Program-made: the position numbers and the translations under genes
In this document: positions 18,408-28,184 of the stretch, one piece after another
Layout of the letters: the number at the start of each line of letters is the position of its first letter
Position numbering within the stretch: position 1 is the stretch's first letter
Source of the DNA: Methanofollis fontis
GTDB taxonomy: Archaea > Halobacteriota > Methanomicrobia > Methanomicrobiales > Methanofollaceae
DNA length: 64,000 nucleotides
Direction of reading: 5' to 3'
Assembly (NCBI RefSeq): GCF_004297185.1
Contig: NZ_PGCL01000001.1
Coordinates: forward strand, 124,001 to 188,000
The notes under the pieces: generated by a model
What the model was told of the DNA's origin: nothing
What the model saw: the letters and a program-made list of their open reading frames with translations, nothing else
Databases searched by the model: none

Positions 18408-18608
18408 CTACAACCGCACTCCCATCTCTCCGGCGATGGTATTCAGTTTGGCAATGATTGCGGGGTCATCGGGGGATGCGCTCGTGAATTTTTCTGGATT
18501 GATCCCTTTGAGGATCAATTTTGTCTTTGTTGTTGTTTTCAGGATCTCATCACCCTGAGAACGTTGATCGATAATCTGTTCGATCATCCTGTTGATCTGC
18601 CCTGCCAT
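18408..18608 (-). CDS. Small 66-residue protein upstream of the FIST gene
   Basis: A short open frame (MAGQINRMIEQIIDQRSQGD...) with a strong TATA box 27 bases before its ATG and no ribosome site, so the message is probably leaderless. It ends 26 bases before the FIST start on the same strand. The predicted product is mostly helical, with a TKLILKGINPEKF strand-turn and a C-terminal PAIIAKLNTIAGEMG helix. I do not recognise the family. Its placement suggests a partner or adaptor of the FIST protein (inference). Confidence 0.7.
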   Translation of the reverse strand: MAGQINRMIEQIIDQRSQGDEILKTTTKTKLILKGINPEKFTSASPDDPAIIAKLNTIAGEMGVRL

Positions 18609-18629
18609 GGTACAACGAATAATATAATT

Positions 18630-18640
18630 TTATATATAAA
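18630..18640 (-). promoter_or_regulatory. TATA box for the 66-residue gene and FIST
   Basis: The minus strand reads TTTATATATAA, centred 27 bases from the ATG at 18608. That spacing puts transcription start at or next to the start codon. Confidence 0.6.
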
Positions 18641-19119
18641 CATTTTGATCCTATAAAGATGATAAATTTTTAATAGATTATATTATTGTGACACATATTA
18701 AAAATGGCAGCCAGATACTCTGATTCAAACCAGATCCTCCCGCCGGGGACAGCAAGAAACGGATGGTTTTCCATCTGCACCGCCGGAGGAGTTGTCCGGA
18801 CACGTCGTTCAGGAATCTCAGAATATAATGGTTATCCCCCTGAAACGCTTCAATCATATTTTCTATCCAGATAAGGTTTCAAAATCCATTTAAATAGAAT
18901 ACACGGACTCTGATGCATCCTGATGACAGAAAACCCCCATGAGCGGATTAACATACATCAAACATTATTATGTAAAAATTTTCAAAATCTTTTTATAATA
19001 TCGAGATGTATTGCCAGAACGATATCTCATGGAGAGCGCATTTCGAATGAAAATGAAATATGGGCCTTCATATGATTTCAATTGATTTTGAAGTGAAATA
19101 CGGCGAAAAGAGGCAAATT
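18641..19119. other. AT-rich divergent regulatory gap between sensor genes
   Basis: About 480 bases, much lower in GC than the flanks. A plus-strand TATA box (TTTTATAATA, 18991-19000) serves the chemoreceptor. A 56-residue frame at 18704-18874 (+) ends in a PAS-like phrase (ISEYNGYPPETLQ); it lacks a ribosome site and is more likely a fragment than a gene. Confidence 0.45.
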
Positions 19120-21147
19120 ATGGAATCTGAAGTCCATCTGGAGGAAAAAGAGACACCGATTGACCTGGAGGGTATCACCGATCATGCGCCACCATCGGAG
19201 GGGGAACACCACCTCAACCATATCCCGACGCCCGTGCTTGTAACCGATACCGATTACACGGTCCGGTTCATCAATCATGCGGGTGCCAATCTGATCGGAG
19301 AACCCAGAGAGGCATGCATCGGTCAGAAATGCTATGACCTCTTCTGCACCCCACTCTGCAACACCCCACAGTGTGCCCTTTCACGTGCGATTGAGGAAAA
19401 TCTCACCGTACACACAGATTCGGTTGCCCGCCTTCCATCCGGGGACAACCCCATACGCTATACAGCCACACCATACACAGACCAGAAAGGAGACCTTATC
19501 GGTACCGTCGGAAGCATCACCGAAATTGCAGACGAATATCTGGCATTGTCTGAGATGATGAACCTGCAAGAGGAGATCCAGGCAGGAAATACTCATGCCC
19601 GCCTTGAACCCCTCCTCTTCCAGGGCGAGACCGTTCAGCGGATGGTGCAGGAGATCAATGCAACCCTGGATGCGATCACCGAACCCCTGAATATCGCCAT
19701 CACCTCTACCGGACAGATCAGCAATGGACAGATGCTCGAAGAGATCTCTACAGAATATCAGGGCCAGTATGCAACACTGGTGAATAATATCAACCGCTGC
19801 AGAGACGGGTATGCAGCCTTGGACACCGTAGCATCAGCACTCCGGCAGGTTGCCGTCAATGACTATACCTGCCCCCTCAATGGCCGGTATCCAGGCATCA
19901 TCGCTGAAATTGCAGAGAGCATCAGCATGATCCAGCAGCAGGGGAGGGACACAGTCGAGCGGATAGAGAGGATCGCAGACGGGGACCTCAGCGATCTCGA
20001 GAGCCTAAAAACCAACGGAAACCACTCAGAGGATGGCACCTTCACACCGGCACTTATCAGGATGATGGAGGTGATCGAGAACATGAATATCGATTTCGAG
20101 TTGCTCACCGATGCGATCGCTGCCGGTAAAATCACTACACGGATCGACACGGCGCACCATCAGGGCAGATACAGGACAATTGTACAGAGCATCAACACCG
20201 CCCTGGACATGTTAACAGGCCCCTACAGCGAGATCAACCGGGCAATATCAGATATCGATTCCAGCACACGTGAAACCGGCAGAGGGACGGCCGAAATTGC
20301 AAAGGCCACCCAGAAAGTGGCCATAACAAGCCAGCAGTGTGCCGAACTGAATGCCCAATTTATGGGGAAAATAGAGGAGATTGAGCGGCAGATCAGCGAC
20401 CTGTCCGCATCCAACGAGGAGATCGCCAGTTCATCGATAGAAGTGCTTGAACGAACCGAACAGACAGTCCTCCATGGAAAAGACGGCGTAAAACTGGGCC
20501 AGGAGACCAGAGAAAAGATGGCGTCGGTCGAGGAGATATCCCAGCAGAGCGTGAGGGACATATCTGAACTCAACGCCCAGATGACCGAGATCAGTAAGAT
20601 TGTCAAGTTGATCAACGACATCGCCAGTCAGACCAATCTCCTCGCATTGAACGCCGCAATTGAAGCTGCCCGTGCAGGTGAACACGGGCGCGGGTTCGCC
20701 GTTGTCGCCGGAGAGATCAGGAACCTGGCAGGAGAGTCCAAAAAAGCCAGTCAGAATATCGAGGACCTGATCGCATCCATCATTGCAAACACCAACAAAA
20801 CAGCGGCAAATATGGAGAAGGGATATTATGAGATCTCCATAGGGGTGGAGAGTGTAAACCGGACCATCGAGGCATTGAACAATATTGTCAGTGGTGCAGA
20901 AGCGGCAAGTTGCGATATCGGCGAGATTGCCAAGGCGATCGATGGACAGGCAAGTGTCGCAAACCAGATCATGCAGGCAATGGAGAACGGGACGGCATTG
21001 AACCGTGAAAACCTGGACAATATCCAGGAATTGGCGGCGATCTCCGAAGAAACCAGCGCCTCGACCGAGGAGATTGGTGGAGCGACATATGAACTGAGCA
21101 CCATCACAGGACGTCTCAAAGAAACCATGGGGAAGTTCGAGGTCTGA
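19120..21147 (+). CDS. Soluble methyl-accepting chemotaxis protein with Cys-rich PAS domain
   Basis: The start chosen is the ATG at 19120, with AAGAGG six bases upstream; in-frame starts at 19060 and 19072 have no ribosome site. The 675-residue product has no membrane helix. A PAS domain at about 30-150 carries five cysteines in [20 protein letters not shown], suggesting a bound cofactor or redox sensing. HAMP-like repeats follow (about 165-390), then the kinase-control tip [20 protein letters not shown] and [18 protein letters not shown]. Gln/Glu pairs flanking the tip could be methylation sites. It should control CheA through the CheW encoded next. No CheA is in the window. Confidence 0.93.
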   Translation: MESEVHLEEKETPIDLEGITDHAPPSEGEHHLNHIPTPVLVTDTDYTVRFINHAGANLIGEPREACIGQKCYDLFCTPLCNTPQCALSRAIEENLTVHTDSVARLPSGDNPIRYTATPYTDQKGDLIGTVGSITEIADEYLALSEMMNLQEEIQAGNTHARLEPLLFQGETVQRMVQEINATLDAITEPLNIAITSTGQISNGQMLEEISTEYQGQYATLVNNINRCRDGYAALDTVASALRQVAVNDYTCPLNGRYPGIIAEIAESISMIQQQGRDTVERIERIADGDLSDLESLKTNGNHSEDGTFTPALIRMMEVIENMNIDFELLTDAIAAGKITTRIDTAHHQGRYRTIVQSINTALDMLTGPYSEINRAISDIDSSTRETGRGTAEIAKATQKVAITSQQCAELNAQFMGKIEEIERQISDLSASNEEIASSSIEVLERTEQTVLHGKDGVKLGQETREKMASVEEISQQSVRDISELNAQMTEISKIVKLINDIASQTNLLALNAAIEAARAGEHGRGFAVVAGEIRNLAGESKKASQNIEDLIASIIANTNKTAANMEKGYYEISIGVESVNRTIEALNNIVSGAEAASCDIGEIAKAIDGQASVANQIMQAMENGTALNRENLDNIQELAAISEETSASTEEIGGATYELSTITGRLKETMGKFEV

Positions 21148-21165
21148 ACAGAAGAGAGGGACAGT

Positions 21166-21633
21166 ATGGCAACAGTCGATGTCGTAAAATTTCAGCTTGG
21201 CGATTCACTCTATGCCCTGGATATCCATCTCGCACAGGAGATCGTCGAGATGCTGCCGATCACACCGGTGCCCCGTGCACCCCCCCATCTGGCAGGTATC
21301 GTCAACCTCCGGGGCGAGATTACCAGAATTATCAACCTCAACAAAACACTCGGCCTTGAGGCTGATAACACCAGAGAAAATCGAAAAATCATTGTTCTTG
21401 CTCCAGAGGCCTCAAATGGCTCCAGTGTCGGGATGATTGTAGACGATGTGCATAGTGTCATCCAGGCAGCCGAGACAGAGGTCGACCGGACGCTGTCAGA
21501 TGAGTCATATATCAAGGGGATCATCAAGTCCATCGAGAAAAACGGCCCAGAAGGAGACGAATCCGGCGATCTGATCATCTGGATAGACATACAGAGAGTG
21601 CTTCAGGAACTGGTTGAGAGAAACGAATCATAG
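21166..21633 (+). CDS. cheW: Chemotaxis coupling protein CheW
   Basis: A 155-residue CheW-like protein: VVKFQLGDSLYALDIHLAQEI, then PPHLAGIVNLRGEITRIINL and VGMIVDDVHSVIQ, the standard strand order of the double SH3-like fold. It couples chemoreceptors to the CheA kinase. It lies 18 bases after the chemoreceptor with a GAGAGGGA ribosome site, so they form an operon and are likely dedicated to each other. Confidence 0.95.
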   Translation: MATVDVVKFQLGDSLYALDIHLAQEIVEMLPITPVPRAPPHLAGIVNLRGEITRIINLNKTLGLEADNTRENRKIIVLAPEASNGSSVGMIVDDVHSVIQAAETEVDRTLSDESYIKGIIKSIEKNGPEGDESGDLIIWIDIQRVLQELVERNES

Positions 21634-21644
21634 AGGTTGAAAAG

Positions 21645-21812
21645 ATGTCACGCAATTATGAAACACGTCTTGTGAAAGAGACACAGAACACCCCGCATCA
21701 GGACATGGATGCGACCCCAAGGGATTCAATCAGGGAATTCCGGGATCTTCACCGGCAGTTATCGGAAAAAATTGAGGACTACTTCAATCAGGCAGGACTC
21801 GATCTAAAATAA
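21645..21812 (+). CDS. Small 55-residue protein following cheW
   Basis: A short frame, MSRNYETRLVKETQ..., ending GLDLK, starts 11 bases after the cheW stop with a GAGGTTG ribosome site at good spacing. It is charged and largely helical (FRDLHRQLSEKIEDYF). The spacing argues that it is translated with the receptor and cheW. I do not recognise it; it could be a small adaptor or the tail of a receptor-associated module. No similarity could be tested. Confidence 0.6.
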   Translation: MSRNYETRLVKETQNTPHQDMDATPRDSIREFRDLHRQLSEKIEDYFNQAGLDLK

Positions 21813-22187
21813 CGCCCCGGAGCCCCACCCGAACGACCTGGCAGCATCGCTCCATAATACCTCCTTTTACGCCAATTTTGTCCCTTTCAGCCCAGATCAT
21901 CCATAAATAAATATCAGACCAGACAGTATTGACTGACAGGTCACCTCACCAACCCCCGATCCTTCTTCGGCAGGATCATCCTGGACGTTCTCCCGATCTC
22001 CATCCCGCCTTCAAGATCGGCGGCGGTCTCATCATCCGATATACGGCCCCAGAATGGTGACAGAACGCACCGTCATCCCGCCGATGTGGGGTGGTGCGGC
22101 GGCATGGGGAAAAGGGCGCATCTTTATATGACCCTTCCCCCCTATCCACTCTTACCAGATGAAGAACCCTGAAGCCGGCGATCTCCA
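21813..22187. other. 375-bp gap before the hybrid kinase
   Basis: No supported gene. A plus-strand TATA-like CTTTATATG near 22120 could drive the hybrid kinase about 65 bases downstream. The rest shows no clear repeat or RNA. Confidence 0.4.
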
Positions 22188-24338
22188 ATGATATCAATCC
22201 TGTATGTCGATGACGAACCAGGCCTGCTTGAGATCGGAAAGATTTTTCTCGAAATGAACGACGATTTCTCTGTCGATACCGCCGGATCGGCAGAACAGGC
22301 CCTCCAGAAGCTGACAGACCAGAGATATGACATCGTCATCTCTGACTATCAGATGCCGGGGACCGATGGGATCGGGCTATTAAAGGCGATCAGAGGATGG
22401 TCCGACTCCCTCCCCTTCATCCTCTTTACAGGGCGGGGACGGGAGGAGGTGGCGATCGAGGCCCTCAACAACGGGGCCGATTTCTATCTCCAGAAGGGCG
22501 GGGCCCCGGAGGCCCAGTTCACCGAACTTGCTCACAAGGTCAGGCAGGCGGTACTCCGGAGACGTGCAGAAACAAAATTCTCGCGTATCTTCAACCATGC
22601 CAGCGATCCCATCTTCATCCATGATATGGAGGGCCGTATCATCGAAGCAAACCAAAGGGCTCTGGACGTGTTCGGCTACTCCCACGACGAGATGATCGGA
22701 ATGGATGTCCGGTCCATTCATCCGGAAGGAGATCGGCACCTCTCCGAAGAGGCATTCAGGAGGATCGGTGGCAACGAGCAGATCATATTTGAGATCAGGT
22801 GCATCGACAGAGAGGGCCAGACCTTTCCTGCCGAGATCTCCGCAAGCAGATTCGATCTCGGCGGCCGACAGGTGATCCAGGGGGTAGTCCACGACCTCTC
22901 CGAACGGCTGGAGAGCGAACAGACCTACCGGGAGATCTTCAACGCCACCGGAGAGGCGATCCTGGTGGCCGATCCGGAAACCGGGGAGTACATCGATGCA
23001 AACCGGAGTGCACGGGAGATGTTCGGCATGGGGGAGGGCAGGATTCACAATCTGCGCCTGGGCGACCTCAGCACAGGCACCCCCCCCTACGACCGTGAGG
23101 GCGTGATCGGTCTGGCAGAACGGGCACATGAGAAGGGGCCGCAGGTTGTGGTGTGGCACGTCCGCCAGAGGGACGGCACCCCCTTCTGGATCGAGGCGAC
23201 ATTCAGGGAGGCGAAACTCAACGGAAAACGGCGCGTCCTCTTTGTGGCGCGGGACATCAGCGACCGCCTGAGGGCGGATCGGGCGATGCGACTGGTGCAG
23301 TATGGCGTGGAACAGGGGCGTGACATCGCCTGCTGGCTGGACAGCACAGGACGCATCGTATATATCAACGAGGCAGCGTTCCGGTTGCTCAGGTATTCGC
23401 GAGAGGAACTGCTCGGGATGCACATCTGGGATATCGACCCGGAATTCACCCCTGAGGAGTGGGGGCGCCATCTCGCCTCCATCCAGAAGGGGGGATCTAT
23501 CGCTGTCGACAGCAGTTTCCGTACCAGGCATGGTCTAATGATCCCGATGGAGATTACCTGCACTCACACCAGCTTCGAGGGTGAGGAAGGGTGTTTCTGC
23601 TTTGCACGCGACGTCACAGAACTGAAAGAGAGCGAGATCCGTCTTGTTCAGGTGAACAAAAAGCTGAACCTGCTCAGCAGCGTTACCCGCCACGATATTC
23701 TCAACACCCTGACCGTTCTCCATGGTTATCTCGAGATCATAGAGGACGAGACCGAAGAACCGGCGATTCTCAACTACCTGAAGAAGAGTGAGGAGGCGGC
23801 CGGGGCAATCAGGAACCAGATCGAATTCACCCGGACCTATCAGGACCTCGGGGTTCATGCTCCAGTCTGGCAGGGCCTCAGACCGCTGCTCACCCGCCTC
23901 CGGACCGACGGCGTCGCACTGCAGGTGGAATGCGGAGGGGTTGAGGTGTATGCAGACCCCCTCCTCAGGAAGGTCTTTGAGAACCTCATGGACAACAGCA
24001 TCCGTCATGGGGGGCATGTGACAGAGGTCAGGGTCGGATGCCGGGATGAAGAGGGAACGCTCATCCTCACCTGGGAGGACAATGGCACCGGCATCCCGCC
24101 GGCAGAGAAAGAACGGATTTTTGCGCGCGGATACGGGCGGAACACCGGTCTCGGGCTGTACCTTGCCAGGGAAGTGCTCGGGATCACCGGATGCGGCATC
24201 ATCGAGGAGGGTGAGGAGGGGCAGGGGGCGCGGTTCGTGATCAGCGTGCCGGCGGGAAGGCATCGGCGGGTGCGTGAACAGAATCCCCGACCGGGTTCCG
24301 GGGATCCCCTGACGCCGTTGTCCGGACCACACCGTTGA
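22188..24338 (+). CDS. Hybrid receiver-PAS-PAS-PAS histidine kinase
   Basis: A 716-residue cytosolic signalling protein. The N-terminal receiver domain (1-120) has the acidic pair DD at 8-9, phospho-acceptor Asp53 in ISDYQMPG, and Lys103 in YLQKGG. Three PAS domains follow, starting near residues 128, 245 and 365. The kinase core is of the archaeal HDILN type: phospho-acceptor His502 in VTRHDILNTLTVLHGY. The ATPase domain has ENLMDNSIRHGG (N box), WEDNGTGIP and GRNTGLGLYLAREV. A receiver placed in front of a kinase in one chain suggests it is itself the target of another kinase. No ribosome site is clear. No partner regulator lies nearby. Confidence 0.93.
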   Translation: MISILYVDDEPGLLEIGKIFLEMNDDFSVDTAGSAEQALQKLTDQRYDIVISDYQMPGTDGIGLLKAIRGWSDSLPFILFTGRGREEVAIEALNNGADFYLQKGGAPEAQFTELAHKVRQAVLRRRAETKFSRIFNHASDPIFIHDMEGRIIEANQRALDVFGYSHDEMIGMDVRSIHPEGDRHLSEEAFRRIGGNEQIIFEIRCIDREGQTFPAEISASRFDLGGRQVIQGVVHDLSERLESEQTYREIFNATGEAILVADPETGEYIDANRSAREMFGMGEGRIHNLRLGDLSTGTPPYDREGVIGLAERAHEKGPQVVVWHVRQRDGTPFWIEATFREAKLNGKRRVLFVARDISDRLRADRAMRLVQYGVEQGRDIACWLDSTGRIVYINEAAFRLLRYSREELLGMHIWDIDPEFTPEEWGRHLASIQKGGSIAVDSSFRTRHGLMIPMEITCTHTSFEGEEGCFCFARDVTELKESEIRLVQVNKKLNLLSSVTRHDILNTLTVLHGYLEIIEDETEEPAILNYLKKSEEAAGAIRNQIEFTRTYQDLGVHAPVWQGLRPLLTRLRTDGVALQVECGGVEVYADPLLRKVFENLMDNSIRHGGHVTEVRVGCRDEEGTLILTWEDNGTGIPPAEKERIFARGYGRNTGLGLYLAREVLGITGCGIIEEGEEGQGARFVISVPAGRHRRVREQNPRPGSGDPLTPLSGPHR

Positions 24339-24424
24339 GCCGCGGTCACCAAAATAGTCAATCGAGAATCTTCATCCGCCCTGCGGACAACACCTGCGCA
24401 ACGGCACAGGCACAGACTGAATAG

Positions 24425-24790
24425 TGCAGTATCGGATATTCACCCTTTTACGAACTCCTCGAAGAATTCAGCGAGGGAATCGCCATCTCTGATCAGGACG
24501 GGCGGATCATCTGGACAAACAGGCATCTTGAAGACCTCGCCGGCGCGCACCCCGGCAAGCATCACGGGTTCAGAAACAGTCGCCCTTCTCCTCCACCATG
24601 TTCTGCCGGTCGATAAAAACCCCGAAATCTTTGAGGGGGTAGTCAGGACCACCCTTCTCAATGGTCTGGCGGCCCGAGGCCTCCGGTGCCTGCTGCAACC
24701 GGATGGATCTGCCAGGATCGATTATTCCAGCCAGATCATGGAGAAAGGGCCATTTGCCGGACTGCAACCTAAACGCTTCAGATCTATCCA
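24425..24790 (+). pseudogene. Frameshifted remnant of a PAS sensor
   Basis: One frame (24425 on) reads FYELLEEFSEGIAISDQDGR and IIWTNRHLEDLAG, clear PAS-domain sequence, then breaks. The frame shifted by one base continues with LLLHHVLPVDKNPEIFEGVV, RTTLLNG and SARIDYSSQIM, up to GPFAGLQ. Together they look like one PAS domain split by a frameshift near 24560-24590. There is no start codon or ribosome site for the first part and no kinase after it. It is probably what is left of a sensor gene next to the intact hybrid kinase. Confidence 0.6.
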
Positions 24791-24837
24791 GAGATCATGA
24801 TCGTGGGTCTCGGTCGGGCACACGGAAAAAAGATCCA

Positions 24838-25257
24838 TCAGGGGATGGACAGCGATACTTCCTGTTTTGCCTGGAAATCCAGACGGGTCGTATAGCGTCC
24901 CGCCGAGTGCCCGGCACCGGATACGCGTCCTTCCGCCAGATCCCGGAGCAGTATCTCCCGGATCACCATGCTTGCATACACCTGAATATAACTGCGCTGC
25001 TCATGGGTCCACCATCGGTTGACCGGAGCCGAATACCCACAGTACGGGCAGGAACTGTCGGTCACCGTATCCTCTTCAAATGAGTAGAGGCGGTTGGAGT
25101 TCAGTACATTGAAGGAATTCAGACGTGCTCTGGAGATGCGCCCGATCTCCTGCTCAGTCAGTTGCATCTTGAAGGTCCGCTCACATGAGGGGCAGGACCG
25201 TGCAATATACCCATCATCGTCAAAAGGAAATGGAATACGGATGTTGATGTCGCTCAA
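24838..25257 (-). CDS. Small zinc-ribbon protein, TTG start
   Basis: A 139-residue protein with two CxxC pairs, SCPSCERTF and SSCPYCGYS, about 50 residues apart, fitting a zinc-ribbon. The only sensible start is TTG at 25257, preceded by GGGGTGAT, a good match to the 16S anti-Shine-Dalgarno region. The ends are hydrophilic; there is no signal or membrane helix. Function unknown; nucleic-acid binding is possible. It stands alone, convergent with the PAS remnant. Confidence 0.72.
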   Translation of the reverse strand: MSDINIRIPFPFDDDGYIARSCPSCERTFKMQLTEQEIGRISRARLNSFNVLNSNRLYSFEEDTVTDSSCPYCGYSAPVNRWWTHEQRSYIQVYASMVIREILLRDLAEGRVSGAGHSAGRYTTRLDFQAKQEVSLSIP

Positions 25258-25503
25258 GGCATCACCCCGGGGATCACAACGCTACGGCATCGACCGGCAC
25301 CGGATCTCCCACTCAGAATGCAACAGACCCAGATAAATACCCTTCGACTTTATCCTTCATGTTCAATAGAAAAATATGATTTAATTGGGAAATAATAACG
25401 AAAATAGCCCAAATTAATGACCTATTTTGACAGCAGAGCAGATATTGCCAAAAAGATGGCCATGACACGGCCCCGGCATCCGTCCCCTGCATGGACACAC
25501 ACC

Positions 25504-26667
25504 TCACTCGGCCCCGAGCGCCTCGATCGGATTGAGTTTTGCCGCCCGTATCGCCGGATACACACCGGAGAGCACACAGACGATGATCCCGATCGCCATG
25601 CCGAGGGGGGCATAGAGCAGGGTCTGCGGGGCGAAGAAATAGGTGGTGTCCTGGAACATCACCGATACGAGGGCATATCCGCCGATCAGACTGACAAGCG
25701 CCCCCACCGCCGAACCCGCCACACCAAGGATTGCGGCCTCATACAGGAATATCAGGCTGATCTCGTGTTTCTGGACGCCGATGGAACGCAGGATCCCGAT
25801 CTCCTTGATCCGTTCGGAGACCGACATCAGCATCACGTTGAAGATGCTCACCGCCGCCACAATCAGGGATATCCCGCCGATTGCCATGACAAACAGCGAG
25901 ATGTTCCCGAGCGCCTCGTTGATCATGTCCAGAAACGCACGGGAGTCCCAGACCGTCACCGTCTCCTCACGACGGTTCATTTTCGTCTCGATCGAATCCT
26001 TGACGCGGTCGATGTCGTTGATGTCGTCCACCACCACCTGGACCATATCATAGCCCGAATCCCCATAGGTCGAGGTAAACCAGGTGTCAGAGACGATGAT
26101 TCCGCTGTCGGTCATCATGGTTCCGGAAAAACCCGATTCCTCCAGGATGCCGACAACCCGCACCGTCTTTATACGGGTGTCCTCCCGCCCCACGGCAATC
26201 CTGGACCCCACCCGCATATCATATTCGCTCGCCAGCGTCGGTCCGACCAGCGCCCCCTCTCCCCCCCGGAGAGAGACCCCATCCGCGACCTCGGCGATGT
26301 CTTCGATATCGCCGGGGTCAAGGGCATAGATCGCCGCATACCCGGAGGTCGATCCGACGGCAATCCGGTCGGACCCCGCATGGATGGGGATCACCGTGTT
26401 TGCACCTGCCGCCAGTTTGATATCGCGCACCTGCCGCTCGGTGATCCCGCCGTCGTCCCCTGAGACCGCCTTCGGGTAGATGACCAGGGCATTGGCCCCC
26501 TCGGAGAGCTGCGAGGAGACGCTGAGCTGCAGGGTCGAACCCATGATCCCCATGGCCGTGATCGCCAGCACGCCGATGACGATGCCGACCGCCGCAAGCA
26601 GGGAGCGGAGAAAGTGCAGCCTGACATTCCGGCGTGCAAGGTCAAAGAGGATGCGAGAGAAGATCAT
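25504..26667 (-). CDS. MacB/FtsX-type ABC transporter permease
   Basis: A 387-residue permease with one N-terminal helix (LLAAVGIVIGVLAITAMGIM), a large extracellular MacB-like periplasmic domain (about 45-250) and an FtsX domain with three helices at the C-terminus. The conserved SERIKEIGILRSIGVQKHEI and PAIRAAKLNPIEALGAE end are family hallmarks. It uses mechanotransmission to export lipoproteins, peptides or antibiotics, as known for the family; the substrate here is not known. Its ATG overlaps the TGA of the ATPase gene (ATGA), so the pair is coupled. Confidence 0.93.
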   Translation of the reverse strand: MIFSRILFDLARRNVRLHFLRSLLAAVGIVIGVLAITAMGIMGSTLQLSVSSQLSEGANALVIYPKAVSGDDGGITERQVRDIKLAAGANTVIPIHAGSDRIAVGSTSGYAAIYALDPGDIEDIAEVADGVSLRGGEGALVGPTLASEYDMRVGSRIAVGREDTRIKTVRVVGILEESGFSGTMMTDSGIIVSDTWFTSTYGDSGYDMVQVVVDDINDIDRVKDSIETKMNRREETVTVWDSRAFLDMINEALGNISLFVMAIGGISLIVAAVSIFNVMLMSVSERIKEIGILRSIGVQKHEISLIFLYEAAILGVAGSAVGALVSLIGGYALVSVMFQDTTYFFAPQTLLYAPLGMAIGIIVCVLSGVYPAIRAAKLNPIEALGAE

Positions 26668-27338
26668 CCGACGATCCTCCCGTCCAGAATGGTGATGATC
26701 CGGTCGGCGTAGTCCGCAGTCTGCCGGTCATGGGTGACCATAACAATCGTCCTGCCCTGCCGGTGGAGGTCGGCGAGCAGGTCCATGATCTGCTCGCCGG
26801 TGCGGGAATCCAGGTTGCCGGTGGGTTCGTCGGCGAGCAGGATCCGGGGATCGTTTGCGAGTGCCCGTGCGATCGCCACCCGCTGCTGCTGCCCGCCCGA
26901 GAGTTCGGGGGGGGTGTGGGTGATCACCTCTCCTTCAAGCCCCACCTGCCGCAGGAGATCGATGGGGCGGTCCGCGGCACTCCGGTGCCTGTTTTTCATG
27001 ATCAGGGGGAGTTCGACATTTTCATATGCGGTGAGGAGGGGGATGAGGTTGAACTTCTGGAAGATGAAGCCGATGGCGTCGCGACGCAGCTCAGTCAGTT
27101 CAAAATCGGTCATCGAACCAACATCCCGCCCGTCGATCAGCAGACTGCCCGAGGTCGGGACGTCCAGGCAGCCGATCTGGTTCAGGAGCGTGGACTTGCC
27201 TGACCCCGAGGAACCCATGATCGCAACGAACTCGCCCTCCAGAATCTCCAGGGAGAGACCATCCAGTGCGACCACGTCCCCAGCAGGACGCGGATAGACC
27301 TTTCTCACATCCTTCATCTCGATTACCGGCATGGCCAT
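26664..27338 (-). CDS. LolD/MacB-type ABC transporter ATP-binding protein
   Basis: A 224-residue ATPase. Walker A is GSSGSGKST, the Q-loop follows at [10 protein letters not shown], the signature is [15 protein letters not shown], Walker B is [12 protein letters not shown] and the H-loop is VTHDRQ. All are intact. It powers the FtsX-type permease encoded next. AGGAG lies upstream of the ATG; a second in-frame ATG two codons later is possible. Confidence 0.95.
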   Translation of the reverse strand: MAMPVIEMKDVRKVYPRPAGDVVALDGLSLEILEGEFVAIMGSSGSGKSTLLNQIGCLDVPTSGSLLIDGRDVGSMTDFELTELRRDAIGFIFQKFNLIPLLTAYENVELPLIMKNRHRSAADRPIDLLRQVGLEGEVITHTPPELSGGQQQRVAIARALANDPRILLADEPTGNLDSRTGEQIMDLLADLHRQGRTIVMVTHDRQTADYADRIITILDGRIVG

Positions 27339-27491
27339 CGCAGAAAAACTCCTGTCTCAGTGGTATGGGGTTCCCGCACCCGGAGGGAGGGGTGCGGGGC
27401 GTATTCTCATACTTATCTCACCCCTCACTATATATTTGCCGACTGCCGCACCGGATAGCTACATATGCGCCGACTCTAAGTGATCATACGG

Positions 27492-28184
27492 ATGTTTCTC
27501 GCCTGCCACCTCATCGCCGGGATTGTCATCGGCATCATCATTGCCCGGGCATGCGGGGACCGCCGGGCCATCCCCGCCTGTGCCCTCGGCGCACTCATCC
27601 CCGACATCGTCGACAAACCCCTCGGCCACATCTTCCTTGCGGAATCGCTCGGATACGGCAGGATCTATCTGCATACCCTCCTCTTCCTGGTCATCGTGCT
27701 GGCGATTGGCGCCCTGATCTTCTGGCGCTCCAGAAACGTGCTTGTGCTCGCCGCAGGAGCGGGCATCGCCTCCCACCAGGTGCTGGATGCCATGTGGCGC
27801 GAACCCACAAACTGGTATTACCCATTTCTCGGGCCCTTCAGCGGCTCCGGCGACACCACATCGTTCATGGACCTCGTGATCTCCGAAATTTCGGCACCGA
27901 GCGAATGGCTCCTCCTCGTTGCGACAGCAATCTTCTGCCTGTTCCTGTTCTATCGGGGGGAGAGTATCATCGGGGGCAGGGCGCTTGAACGGATCCTCCC
28001 CCCCCTCGGCATCCTGCTCATCCTCGTCGGCATCTGGACGGCAGGCGCCGGCGTGCTGGATATCACCGCACCCCTCACCGGGTGGGAGAGCGCCGAGGAC
28101 AACATCCTCTGCGGGGCGGTGATCGCCCTTTCGGGGTGTGCGGCACTCTTTTTCAGGACGAACGGATCCGGGACGAACCCCTGA
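27492..28184 (+). CDS. YdjM-like membrane-bound metal-dependent hydrolase family protein
   Basis: The start is placed at the ATG of MFLACHLIAGIVIG (27492), which has GTGATC six bases upstream; a GTG at 27480 is the alternative. The 230-residue product has about five membrane helices. Conserved His and Asp residues line the family-like motifs: ACHLIAG, LGALIPDIVDKPLGH, YLHTLLF and ASHQVLDAMW. These match the LexA-binding, inner-membrane-associated putative hydrolase family (DUF457, YdjM). Whether it hydrolyses anything is unproven. Confidence 0.82.
   Translation: MFLACHLIAGIVIGIIIARACGDRRAIPACALGALIPDIVDKPLGHIFLAESLGYGRIYLHTLLFLVIVLAIGALIFWRSRNVLVLAAGAGIASHQVLDAMWREPTNWYYPFLGPFSGSGDTTSFMDLVISEISAPSEWLLLVATAIFCLFLFYRGESIIGGRALERILPPLGILLILVGIWTAGAGVLDITAPLTGWESAEDNILCGAVIALSGCAALFFRTNGSGTNP

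Noticed and set aside
18704-18874. A 56-residue frame ending in a PAS-like phrase
   Set aside because: No ribosome site and only a few residues look PAS-like; kept as a remark on the gap, not as a gene.
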